A DNA stretch of 40,970 nt from DASYQD01 sp036005845 (lineage in GTDB: Bacteria > Acidobacteriota > Thermoanaerobaculia > Multivoradales > JAIOJS01): positions 1 through 40,970 of the forward strand of contig DASYQD010000093.1 of assembly GCA_036005845.1 (NCBI GenBank), read 5' to 3'. Both the position numbers and the translations under genes were made by a program. Positions within the stretch are counted from its first letter, which is position 1. Every line of letters begins with the position of its first letter. This document shows, one piece after another, positions 7,433 to 14,667 of the stretch. Below the pieces are notes generated by a model. The model saw only the letters and a list, made by a program, of their open reading frames with translations, had not been told where the DNA came from and did not search any database.

Positions 7433-9079
7433 CTACGGCGCGCCGCCGTGGTAGAGCCCGCCACCGCGGAACCAGCGGTAGGCGCACGGCTCGAGCTCGA
7501 TGACGTGCCGGCCCGCCTCGTCGGCGCGGCTGTCGTGGTCCTCGAGCAGGTCGACGAGCTCGGCGTCGCCGGCCTGCGTGGCGGTGAGCCGCACCACCCG
7601 CGGCTTGCTGCCAAAGTTGTGCAGGATGAGCAGCGTGCACCCGTCGTGCTCGTAGCGCATCGCCAGCACGCCGGGCTCGGGCACGTCGAGGATCTGCCAG
7701 TCGCCCCAACTGATCTCGGGCAGCTCGCGGCGGCGGCGGATGGCGCGCTCGAGCCAGTTGACCAGCGAGTTGGGGTCGCGCCGCTGCGCCGCCACGTTGA
7801 CGCGCTGGTAGCCGTAGACGGGATCGGCGATCACCGGCCGTACCGGGTGCTTCGCCGTCGTGAAGCCGCCGTTCCTCTCGTCGCTCCACTGCATCGGCGT
7901 GCGCGCGCACTCTCGCTCGGGCAGCGACAGATCGTCGCCCATGCCGATCTCGTCGCCGTACTGGAGCATGGGCGTGCCCGGCAGCGTGAGCAACAAACTG
8001 AACGCCAGCTCCAGGCGACGCCGGTCGTTGTCGAGCATCGGCGCCAGCCGCCGTCGGATGCCGCGGTCGTAGAGCTGCATGGATTTGTCCGGCCCCATCG
8101 CCGCGAACAACGCTTCGCGCTGCTTCTTGGTCAAGCGCCCAAGGTCGAGCTCGTCGTGGCTGCGCAGGAAGTTCACCCACTGCGCCGCGTGCGGGCGCCG
8201 GTAGGTGGCGCGCAGCGCCTTGATCAGCGGCCGCACGTCGGCGGTGGCCAGGGCGTAGAAGAGCCGCTGCTCGGCGGCGAAGTTGAGCATCATCTGCAAG
8301 CGGTCGCCCTTGTCGCCGAAGTACTGCATCGAGACGTCGGGCGGAACGTTGGCCTCGGCGAGCAGCACGGCGTCGCGCCGCCGCCACTGCAGGAAGTCAC
8401 GCATCTCGTGCAGCAGCTCGTAGTCCTTGCGGTGGACGACGTCGGCGCCCTTCTTCTCGACCAGGAACGGCACCGCGTCCATGCGGAAGCCGGCGACGCC
8501 GAGCTGCAGCCAGAAACCCATGATGCGCAAGATCTCGCGCCGCACCACCGGGTTGCTGGTGTTGAGGTCGGGCTGGAAGTCGTAGAAGCGGTGGAAGTAG
8601 TACTTGCGCGCCTTCTCGTCCCACGTCCAGGTCGTCTTCTGCACGCCGGGGAAGACCATGCCGGTGTCGGCGTCGGCGGGCTTCTTCTCCGACCAGACGT
8701 ACCAGTCGTGGAAGGGCGACTGCGGGTCTTTGCGCGCCGCCTGGAACCAGGGGTGGCGGTCGGAGGTGTGATTGACGACGAGGTCGACGAGCACGCGGAT
8801 GCCGAGCTGCTCGGCGCGGTTGGTGAAGTCGACGAAGTCGCCGAGTGTGCCGTGCTTCGGATGCACGCCGTAGAAGTCGGCGACGTCGTAGCCGTTGTCC
8901 TTGTTCGGCGAGGGGTAGAACGGCTGCAGCCAGACGCAGGTGACGCCGAGGCCGGCGAGGTACGGCAACCGCCGCGTCAAACCCGGGAAGTCGCCGATGC
9001 CGTCGCCGTCGCTGTCGACGAACTTCTCGACATCCATGCAGTAGAGGACGGCGTTCTTGTACCAGAGGTCATCGATCAT
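7433..9079 (-). CDS. GH13 alpha-amylase family enzyme, trehalose-synthase-like
   Basis: Glycoside hydrolase family 13 enzyme of 548 aa. It opens with the trehalose-synthase-type LWYKNAVLYCMDVEKFVDSD and has conserved region I VDLVVNHTS (98-106). The nucleophile Asp201 is in GFRMDAV, the acid/base Glu242 in LLAEAN, and the transition-state Asp309 in FLRSHDEL. All catalytic residues are intact, followed by a C-terminal beta domain. Trehalose synthase interconverts maltose and trehalose. This copy has no fused maltokinase domain, and a plain alpha-glucosidase or sucrose hydrolase cannot be excluded. ATG at 9079 is chosen because the family N-terminus begins there. Confidence 0.82.
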   Translation of the reverse strand: MIDDLWYKNAVLYCMDVEKFVDSDGDGIGDFPGLTRRLPYLAGLGVTCVWLQPFYPSPNKDNGYDVADFYGVHPKHGTLGDFVDFTNRAEQLGIRVLVDLVVNHTSDRHPWFQAARKDPQSPFHDWYVWSEKKPADADTGMVFPGVQKTTWTWDEKARKYYFHRFYDFQPDLNTSNPVVRREILRIMGFWLQLGVAGFRMDAVPFLVEKKGADVVHRKDYELLHEMRDFLQWRRRDAVLLAEANVPPDVSMQYFGDKGDRLQMMLNFAAEQRLFYALATADVRPLIKALRATYRRPHAAQWVNFLRSHDELDLGRLTKKQREALFAAMGPDKSMQLYDRGIRRRLAPMLDNDRRRLELAFSLLLTLPGTPMLQYGDEIGMGDDLSLPERECARTPMQWSDERNGGFTTAKHPVRPVIADPVYGYQRVNVAAQRRDPNSLVNWLERAIRRRRELPEISWGDWQILDVPEPGVLAMRYEHDGCTLLILHNFGSKPRVVRLTATQAGDAELVDLLEDHDSRADEAGRHVIELEPCAYRWFRGGGLYHGGAP

Positions 9080-9182
9080 CGGTGCGCTCCGCGGGCGGCA
9101 GCGAAAGCAAGAGCCGTTCCGCGCTCGCGCCGCATGCCGCGCGCTGTGCAACAGATCGCTGTTGGAAGCGTTGGGGGTCGGC

Positions 9183-9188
9183 TACATT
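9183..9188 (+). promoter_or_regulatory. Leaderless-type -10 box
   Basis: TACATT eight bases before the ATG at 9197. A weak AGG lies in between, so ordinary initiation is also possible. Confidence 0.35.
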
Positions 9189-9196
9189 GCGAGGCG

Positions 9197-10297
9197 ATGC
9201 CGCCATCCGCCGCGCGCCGCCGGCGCTCGCTCGCCGTGGCGCTCCTCATCGTCGCCGCGCTCGTCGCCGTCGCGGCGGCGGCCCAGCCGCCCGCGGGCCA
9301 CTACCCCTACTTCCCCGCCGACTCGGAGTGGACGCGCGACGTCAGCAAGGCAGCGCTCGACCCGCAATCGGCGACGGTGATCAACTGGCTGGCGACCCAC
9401 GGCGGATGGGGCAGCGGCGTCATGCGCATCGATTTCTCCATCGAGGTGCTGGAGGCGGACGCCTCGACGCCGTTCCGCGCCTTCGCCCCCAAGCGCGCCG
9501 AGCAGGAGTTCTACGACCCCGACTGCGACGAGGTGCCGATGCCGCTGCCGCCCGGCGGCGCGCTCGAGGGCGAGACCGGCTACCAGTGCATGAGCGACGG
9601 CGACTGCCACCTCATCGTCGTGCACCGCCCCACCCATCGGCTCTACGAGATGTGGCGCGCCGACGTCATCGGCCCAGGTCCGGCAGCGAGCGACTTCCCC
9701 GGCGGCTGCCTGGCGGTGTGGGACCTCGCCACCCCCTACCTGCCGACCGGCCGCGGCCAGGACTGCACGAGCGCCGACGGCGCCGGCTTCCCCATCGCGC
9801 CGCTGCTCTTCAACGCCGACGAAGTGGCCGCCGGCCACATCGACCACGCCATCCGCTTCATCCTTCCCAACAGCCGCATCCGCGACAACGTCTACGTCCA
9901 CCCGGCGACGCACTCGACCGGGCCGACGAGCGGACCGTCGCAGTCGCCGCCCTACGGTGCCCACTTCCGGCTGCGCGCCGACTACCCGATCGACAATCTC
10001 GGCAGCGAGGCCGAGAAGACGATCGCGCGCGGGATGCAGAAGTACGGCATGTTCCTCGCCGACGGCGGCACCCTGGCGCTCACCGCGCAGAGCGACCAGT
10101 TCACCACCGCCAAATGGGACGACCTGCTGCCGGGCAACATCCAGTACGCGCTCGACGAGCTGCAGGTCTCCGACTTCCAGATGATCGACCACGGCCCGCG
10201 CTACACGTGGACCGGCGACTGCGAGCGCACCTATCCGGTATTCAACGACGGCTTCGAGATCGCGATCCTGTCGAAGTGGAGCGGCAAGACGCCCTGA
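9197..10297 (+). CDS. Secreted protein of unknown function
   Basis: Exported protein of 366 aa. It has an Arg-rich start and hydrophobic core (residues 12-30), cleavage probably after the AAA-Q boundary. The mature part has Cys-bearing motifs YDPDCDEVPMP, YQCMSDGDCHLIV, GGCLAVWDL and GRGQDCTSADGAGFPIAP. It then has HAIRFILPN, YVHPATH, and MFLADGG followed by ALTAQSD. These recur in a family of uncharacterised secreted bacterial proteins I recognise only by pattern. The last 15 residues, FNDGFEIAILSKWSG, resemble a short acidic-aromatic C-terminal tail seen on other secreted proteins. It ends two bases before the stop of the convergent nucleotidyltransferase gene. Confidence 0.7.
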   Translation: MPPSAARRRRSLAVALLIVAALVAVAAAAQPPAGHYPYFPADSEWTRDVSKAALDPQSATVINWLATHGGWGSGVMRIDFSIEVLEADASTPFRAFAPKRAEQEFYDPDCDEVPMPLPPGGALEGETGYQCMSDGDCHLIVVHRPTHRLYEMWRADVIGPGPAASDFPGGCLAVWDLATPYLPTGRGQDCTSADGAGFPIAPLLFNADEVAAGHIDHAIRFILPNSRIRDNVYVHPATHSTGPTSGPSQSPPYGAHFRLRADYPIDNLGSEAEKTIARGMQKYGMFLADGGTLALTAQSDQFTTAKWDDLLPGNIQYALDELQVSDFQMIDHGPRYTWTGDCERTYPVFNDGFEIAILSKWSGKTP

Positions 10298-10299
10298 CC

Positions 10300-10785
10300 C
10301 TAATCGGGCTCGAGGAGCGCCAAGAGAACCGGGAGGACAAGCCTGTCCTTCGCCCGGTTCGCCGCTGCCTTGACCTCGATGAGCGTCGGCAGGTCGAGCA
10401 CGCGCAGAGCCAAGCCCTCGTCCTCCACCATGACCGAGTGAGCGAGCAGCTCCTCGAAGCCGCGCCCGTCGGCGAGCTTCGCCATCGGATCGAATGGACC
10501 GAGCCTAGTCGTCAGTAGCAAGACACCGCCCGCTTCGAGGTGCGACCGATTGGGACGCAGCTTCCTTCCCGCCGGATCGCGGGCGAACGCATCGAGGTCG
10601 CCGAGCAACGCCTCGAGCCGATCGAGATTGTCGGCCGTGCGGCGGTAGACGACATCGAGATCCTGGGTGGTGATCGGCGCGCCGTGCAATACGGCCGCTG
10701 CGCCGCCGACGACGATGTGCTCGATTCGCGCCGCCGCCAGCGCGGCCAGCAGCGCCTCGAGGTCAGCGCTCGCGGGATGCGGCAC
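10300..10785 (-). CDS. Nucleotidyltransferase-fold protein
   Basis: Protein of 161 aa with a minimal nucleotidyltransferase core: HIVVGGAAAVLHGAPITTQD followed by the DLD acidic pair (TQDLDVV). The C-terminal stretch VLDLPTLIEVKAAANRAKDR is usual in this group of stand-alone transferases. Related families include toxin-antitoxin components and RNA- or protein-modifying AMP transferases, and the role here is not established. GTG at 10785 gives a sensible N-terminus and a 23-bp overlap with the small upstream gene, so the two are probably co-expressed. Confidence 0.78.
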   Translation of the reverse strand: MPHPASADLEALLAALAAARIEHIVVGGAAAVLHGAPITTQDLDVVYRRTADNLDRLEALLGDLDAFARDPAGRKLRPNRSHLEAGGVLLLTTRLGPFDPMAKLADGRGFEELLAHSVMVEDEGLALRVLDLPTLIEVKAAANRAKDRLVLPVLLALLEPD

Positions 10786-10975
10786 TACGCAGCCGGACCA
10801 GAGCGGCGGCCGCGCGCGAGCACGCCACCAAACGCTGGCGGGGAGATTGCTGGAGCGACCAGTGCAGCAGGCTGCGATCGACGTCCGCAACCGCTTGCAT
10901 GATGAGCGGGTCGACACCTGCGGCGGACCGCTTCGCCTGCGACTGCGCCGCTGTGACCTGCTGACGGCCGTTCAC
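10763..10975 (-). CDS. Small partner protein of the nucleotidyltransferase
   Basis: Small protein of 70 aa. Its C-terminal part, VADVDRSLLHWSLQQSPRQR followed by LVACSRAAAALVRLR, is a pattern seen in short proteins encoded just before stand-alone nucleotidyltransferases. GTG at 10975 is chosen because TAAGAT lies exactly seven bases upstream and there is no Shine-Dalgarno. Other possible starts are ATG at 10900 (45 aa, closer to the usual family length) and GTG at 11059, which overlaps the lysA stop. An antitoxin-like or chaperone-like role is inferred from the pairing only. Confidence 0.6.
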   Translation of the reverse strand: MNGRQQVTAAQSQAKRSAAGVDPLIMQAVADVDRSLLHWSLQQSPRQRLVACSRAAAALVRLRSAASRER

Positions 10976-10982
10976 GTGAAAA

Positions 10983-10988
10983 ATCTTA
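10983..10988 (-). promoter_or_regulatory. Leaderless-type -10 box of the small-partner/nucleotidyltransferase operon
   Basis: TAAGAT on the minus strand, seven bases before GTG 10975, in a locally AT-rich patch between lysA and this pair. Confidence 0.5.
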
Positions 10989-11055
10989 ACACTGTTCTGT
11001 GGATCCAGGCGCTCGCGGTCCTTGGCGGGAGGACAATTCGCGGGTCGATTTGGCT

Positions 11056-13707
11056 TCACTCCAAGAGTCGCTCCGCGGCGGGCTCGCGGAGGTTGTACCA
11101 GCTGCTCATGGCGCGGCCGTAGGCGCCGGCGTTGGCGATCAGCAGCACGTCACCTTCTTCGGTCGCCGGCAGGCGGCGCTCGGCGCCGAGCACGTCGCCG
11201 CTCTCGCAGATCGGGCCGACGACGTCGGCGAGCTGCTGCGGCGGCTCGTCGAGACGCGTCAAATTCACGATCTCGTGGTAGGCGCCGTAGAGCGCCGGCC
11301 GGATGAGCGAGTTCATGCCGGTCTCGATGCCGACGTAGAGGCTGTCGCCCTTGCCCTTGAGCTGGGTGACGCGGGCGAGCAGCACGCCGGCACGCGCCAC
11401 CAGGAAGCGGCCGGGCTCGAGCCAAAGGCGGTAGCGCGGGAAGGCCGCCTTCACCTCGGCGAGCCCGGCAGCGAGCCGCGCGAGGTCGAGCGGCGGGTCC
11501 TGCGGCAGCTCGCCGACGCCGAGGCCGCCGCCGAGGTCGAGCACCTCGACGTCGGGGAACCGCTCGGCCGCCTGCAGCAGCCGCGCCGCCACCTCGCGCC
11601 AGGCGTCGGGGTCGACGATGCCGCTGCCAACGTGGGCGTGGAGGCCGACGACGCGCGCGCCGATCGCATGCACGGCGGCGGCAGTCTCGTCGAGCTCGGC
11701 GAGCGGGATGCCGAACTTGGAGTGCGTGCCGGCGGTGCGCACGTGCCGGTGATGGCCGCGGCCGCGGCCCGGATCGAGGCGCAGGAAGAGCTCGCGGCCG
11801 GCGAAAGTGTCGGGCCAGCGCACGAGCGGCCAGAGGTTGTCGAGGGTGACGCGCACGCCACGCGCGAAAGCGTCGTCGTACTCGGCTCGCGGCGCGAAGT
11901 TGGGCGTGAAGAGGATGCGCTCGGGCGCGAGGTCCGGGAAGAGCGCGAAGAGATGGGCCACTTCGCCCGGCGAGACGCACTCGAAGCCGAGGCCGGCGTC
12001 GTGGAACGTGCGCAGCACGCCGGAGTGCGGGTTGGCCTTGACCGAGTAGAGGACACGGTCGAGCACTTCGAGCGAGGCGAGCTGCGCGGCCGCGGCGGCC
12101 AGCGACTCGCGATCGTAGGCATAGACCGGAGCCGTCTCTTCGGCCATCGCGAGCAGCGCCTCTCGCTTGCGGCGCCACCAGACCGCCGGCTCGGCGGTGG
12201 GTTCCGCGCCAGCCTCGCCGCGCCGCGCATCGCCGCGCAGCTCCTGCCACGTCGGTCCCAGCAGCTCGTCCTCGCCCTGGCGCCGCAGCAGCAGCTCGTG
12301 CAGCTCGCGCACCAGCCGCACCGCCTGCTCCTCGTCGACGACGAAGGTGAGGTTGAGATCGGTCGCGGCCTGCGTGAGGAGGTGCACCGGCTGCTCCTCG
12401 AAGGCCTCGAGCAGCGGTCCGAGGCGGTGCAGGATGGAGCGGATCTGCCTGCCCACCAGGGTCACCGCAGCGCAGGGGCCGAGGATGCGCGGGCGGCCAA
12501 GCTCGCTCAGCTCGGCGGCGAGCCGCTGCAGCCGCTCGCCGTCGACCGGGCCGGGCGCGGCGTCGAAGGAGACGGTGACGTTCGCTTCCGCCGTCGACAC
12601 CAGGTCGACCGACAGCCCGTGCCGCGCGATGCGAGCGAAGACCTCGCCGAGGAATCCGACGCGCTGCCACATGCCGGCTGTCTCGAGCGACAGCAGCATC
12701 ACGCCCGAGCGGAACGCGACGGCCTTGACACGCGGCGTCGCGCCGCCGCCTTGCGCGCTGACCTCGGTACCGACGGCGTCGGGCGCGGCGGCATCCCGGA
12801 AGCGCAACGGGATGCCGGCGCGGCGCAGCGGGCCGACGGCGCGCGGATGGAAGCCGCGCGTGCCGGTAGTGAACAGCTCGATCGCCTCCTCGTAGGCCAG
12901 CGAGCGCAACAGCCGCGCGGAAGGAACCACCTGAGGGTCGGCGGTGAAGAGCCCCGGCGAAGTGCCCCACGCTTCATAGCGCAGCGCCGAAAGCTGCGCC
13001 GCCAGGCAGGCCGCGGCGCGGTCGGCGCCGCCTTCGACCAGCACCGGGCTCGCATCGTCGCCGGTCCCGCGCGCCGCGCCGCCCGCGGTGACCACCACCG
13101 CCGGCAGCGCGGCGAGCCGCTCGCCGAGCCCCGCCGGCGCCTGCTCGGCAAGGTCGGCGGCGAGAACCGCGCGCTCTCCTTCGTCGCCACCCGCCCATCC
13201 ACCGCTGGCGTGTTTGCCGCTCCCGCTGCCGCGGTCCTTGTCGTCGACCGCGGCGAGCAGCTCGCGAGGATCCACCGCCGCCGCGTCGATCCCCATCTTC
13301 CGCAGCCACGCCGCGAGCAGCGGCACCGGCAGCGCGCCCGCCATGGCGCCGATGCGCGCCCGCGCCCGCGGCCCCGCCTCGCCCAACAGGTTCGCGCCGG
13401 CGAGCAACCTGCCCAGCTCGCCGATCAGCTCCTGCGTCCCCTGCGGCGGTGGCTCGTCGAGCGGCACGCCCAGCCGTTCCAGCCGCGCCGGAAGATCGCG
13501 CAACACCGGCTCGTGCCCACCTTCGACGACCGCCGCCAGCAGCGCTTCGCTCTCAAGCCCCGGCAGCGGCGCGCACACCACCATCACCCGCTCGCCTCGC
13601 TCGCGAGCGGCAGCGATCTCGGCCAGCAACCGCGGCCAGTGCGCCGCCTCGGCAAGCGCCTCGCCGGCGATGCGCACCACCACCCACGGCGAGCCGTTCC
13701 CCGTCAT
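11056..13707 (-). CDS. lysA: Fused aspartokinase-like / diaminopimelate decarboxylase
   Basis: An 883-aa fusion. Residues 1 to about 320 follow an aspartokinase, about 330-475 hold two ACT domains, and about 505-883 are diaminopimelate decarboxylase, which makes L-lysine from meso-DAP. The decarboxylase half is complete: Lys557 (YSVKANP) for PLP, HVGSG (692-696), GGGLG (726-730), EPGR (764-767), CESGD (834-838) and NAGAYG (859-864). The kinase half is degenerate. The usual KFGGTS is RIAGEA (12-17), the GRGGSD loop is replaced by LVEGGAD (223-229), and the TDVDG motif reads GTSPG (248-252), although TADPQVVPSAR and FHPRAVGPLR remain. It probably acts as a lysine-sensing or scaffold module rather than a kinase. 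ATG at 13707 has TATCCT eight bases upstream and no Shine-Dalgarno. Confidence 0.88.
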   Translation of the reverse strand: MTGNGSPWVVVRIAGEALAEAAHWPRLLAEIAAARERGERVMVVCAPLPGLESEALLAAVVEGGHEPVLRDLPARLERLGVPLDEPPPQGTQELIGELGRLLAGANLLGEAGPRARARIGAMAGALPVPLLAAWLRKMGIDAAAVDPRELLAAVDDKDRGSGSGKHASGGWAGGDEGERAVLAADLAEQAPAGLGERLAALPAVVVTAGGAARGTGDDASPVLVEGGADRAAACLAAQLSALRYEAWGTSPGLFTADPQVVPSARLLRSLAYEEAIELFTTGTRGFHPRAVGPLRRAGIPLRFRDAAAPDAVGTEVSAQGGGATPRVKAVAFRSGVMLLSLETAGMWQRVGFLGEVFARIARHGLSVDLVSTAEANVTVSFDAAPGPVDGERLQRLAAELSELGRPRILGPCAAVTLVGRQIRSILHRLGPLLEAFEEQPVHLLTQAATDLNLTFVVDEEQAVRLVRELHELLLRRQGEDELLGPTWQELRGDARRGEAGAEPTAEPAVWWRRKREALLAMAEETAPVYAYDRESLAAAAAQLASLEVLDRVLYSVKANPHSGVLRTFHDAGLGFECVSPGEVAHLFALFPDLAPERILFTPNFAPRAEYDDAFARGVRVTLDNLWPLVRWPDTFAGRELFLRLDPGRGRGHHRHVRTAGTHSKFGIPLAELDETAAAVHAIGARVVGLHAHVGSGIVDPDAWREVAARLLQAAERFPDVEVLDLGGGLGVGELPQDPPLDLARLAAGLAEVKAAFPRYRLWLEPGRFLVARAGVLLARVTQLKGKGDSLYVGIETGMNSLIRPALYGAYHEIVNLTRLDEPPQQLADVVGPICESGDVLGAERRLPATEEGDVLLIANAGAYGRAMSSWYNLREPAAERLLE

Positions 13708-13715
13708 CGGCGCGA

Positions 13716-13721
13716 AGGATA
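13716..13721 (-). promoter_or_regulatory. Leaderless-type -10 box of lysA
   Basis: TATCCT on the minus strand, eight bases before the lysA ATG. Only 32 bp separate lysA from the divergent mntA, so both promoters share this gap. Confidence 0.45.
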
Positions 13722-13727
13722 CGCGGT

Positions 13728-13733
13728 TAGGAT
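13728..13733 (+). promoter_or_regulatory. Leaderless-type -10 box of the mntA-hepT operon
   Basis: TAGGAT six bases before the GTG start at 13740. No Shine-Dalgarno is visible. Confidence 0.45.
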
Positions 13734-13739
13734 GGTGCG

Positions 13740-14198
13740 GTGCGCAAGCTCCACAACACCGGCGTCGCCATCGACGTCAACGCTCACCTGCCGGGGCTGC
13801 TGGACGAGCTGCGGCAGAATCCAGCGATCGTCGCCGTCTTCCTCTACGGCTCCTACGGCACGCCCTACCAGACGCCGCTGAGCGACGTCGACCTCGCGGT
13901 GCTCTTCCGTTCCGACCAAGTGCCAGATCTCCACGGCCACATCGATCTGATCAATCAAGTCACGGGTGGCCTCCACGAAGACGACGTGTCGGTGATGATC
14001 CTGAACCAGGCGCCGCTCTCACTGCAGTTCGCGGTGGTGGCGAAGGGCCGTCGTCTGCTCGTCAACGACGAGACCGCGCTGGCGGATTTTCTCGAGGTAC
14101 TTTTCGACCGTTACGGCGATTTCGCAGTCGACGAAGCCAGGTTCTTCACCGAGTACGACCGAGCGCGCCGCGAGGAGCTCGCCGATGGCGCCGGTTGA
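13740..14198 (+). CDS. mntA: MntA-type nucleotidyltransferase antitoxin
   Basis: Minimal nucleotidyltransferase of 152 aa. It has the signature GSX10DXD (Gly37-Ser38, then Asp49 and Asp51) in LYGSYGTPYQTPLSDVDLAV, plus LSLQFAVVAKGRRLLVNDE downstream. In characterised MntA-HepT systems this protein transfers AMP groups onto a tyrosine of HepT and so neutralises it. The start is GTG at 13740 and the next gene overlaps it by 14 bases, as expected for the pair. Both acidic residues of the DXD are present, so it should be active. Confidence 0.88.
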   Translation: MRKLHNTGVAIDVNAHLPGLLDELRQNPAIVAVFLYGSYGTPYQTPLSDVDLAVLFRSDQVPDLHGHIDLINQVTGGLHEDDVSVMILNQAPLSLQFAVVAKGRRLLVNDETALADFLEVLFDRYGDFAVDEARFFTEYDRARREELADGAG

Positions 14199-14616
14199 TG
14201 CCGACAAGGTCCGGCAGCACGTGCAATACGTGCGCGGCACGCTCCTGAAGCTGCGGCAGCTCCACGATCAGGGGCGTGATGCCTTCGTCGCCGATTCGAT
14301 CAACGAACACGCCGCGGTGCGACTGCTCCACACTGCGATCGAAGCGTTGATCGACATCGCCAACCACGTCATCGCTCGCGAGGGCCTCGGCATTCCGCGC
14401 AGCTACGCCGACACGGTCAAGATCCTCACCGACGAGAAGATCCTCCCCGCCGAACGGAAGGACACGTTCTTGAAGATGGTGCGCTTCCGCAATCGGGCAG
14501 TACACCTCTACGACGAGATCGATCCCGGCGAGGTCTTCTCCATCCTCGAGAACGATCTCGACGACTTCGAGGCGTTTCTGGCCCCTATCATCGACAGGTA
14601 CCTCGCAAGACCCTGA
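14185..14616 (+). CDS. hepT: HepT-like HEPN ribonuclease toxin
   Basis: HEPN-domain protein of 143 aa. The nuclease motif R-X4-H-X-Y is intact in FRNRAVHLYDE (Arg102, His107, Tyr109). Tyr109 is the residue whose equivalent is AMPylated by MntA in studied systems. Four helices are predicted from the residue pattern, with VRLLHTAIEALIDIANHVI as the second. It starts inside the mntA gene, so the two are co-translated. It is an RNase-type growth inhibitor, and roles in plasmid or locus stability or phage defence are suggested for such pairs. Confidence 0.88.
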   Translation: MAPVDADKVRQHVQYVRGTLLKLRQLHDQGRDAFVADSINEHAAVRLLHTAIEALIDIANHVIAREGLGIPRSYADTVKILTDEKILPAERKDTFLKMVRFRNRAVHLYDEIDPGEVFSILENDLDDFEAFLAPIIDRYLARP

Positions 14617-14667
14617 TTCCTTCGGCTCGACGACAGCCGGCGCGCACCTCCTGCCGCCGCCGGGCCG

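Noticed and set aside
11056..11059. GTG overlapping the lysA stop as start of the small partner gene
   Set aside because: The overlap is real, but the added N-terminal stretch spans an AT-rich TAAGAT box placed exactly seven bases before a better GTG at 10975.
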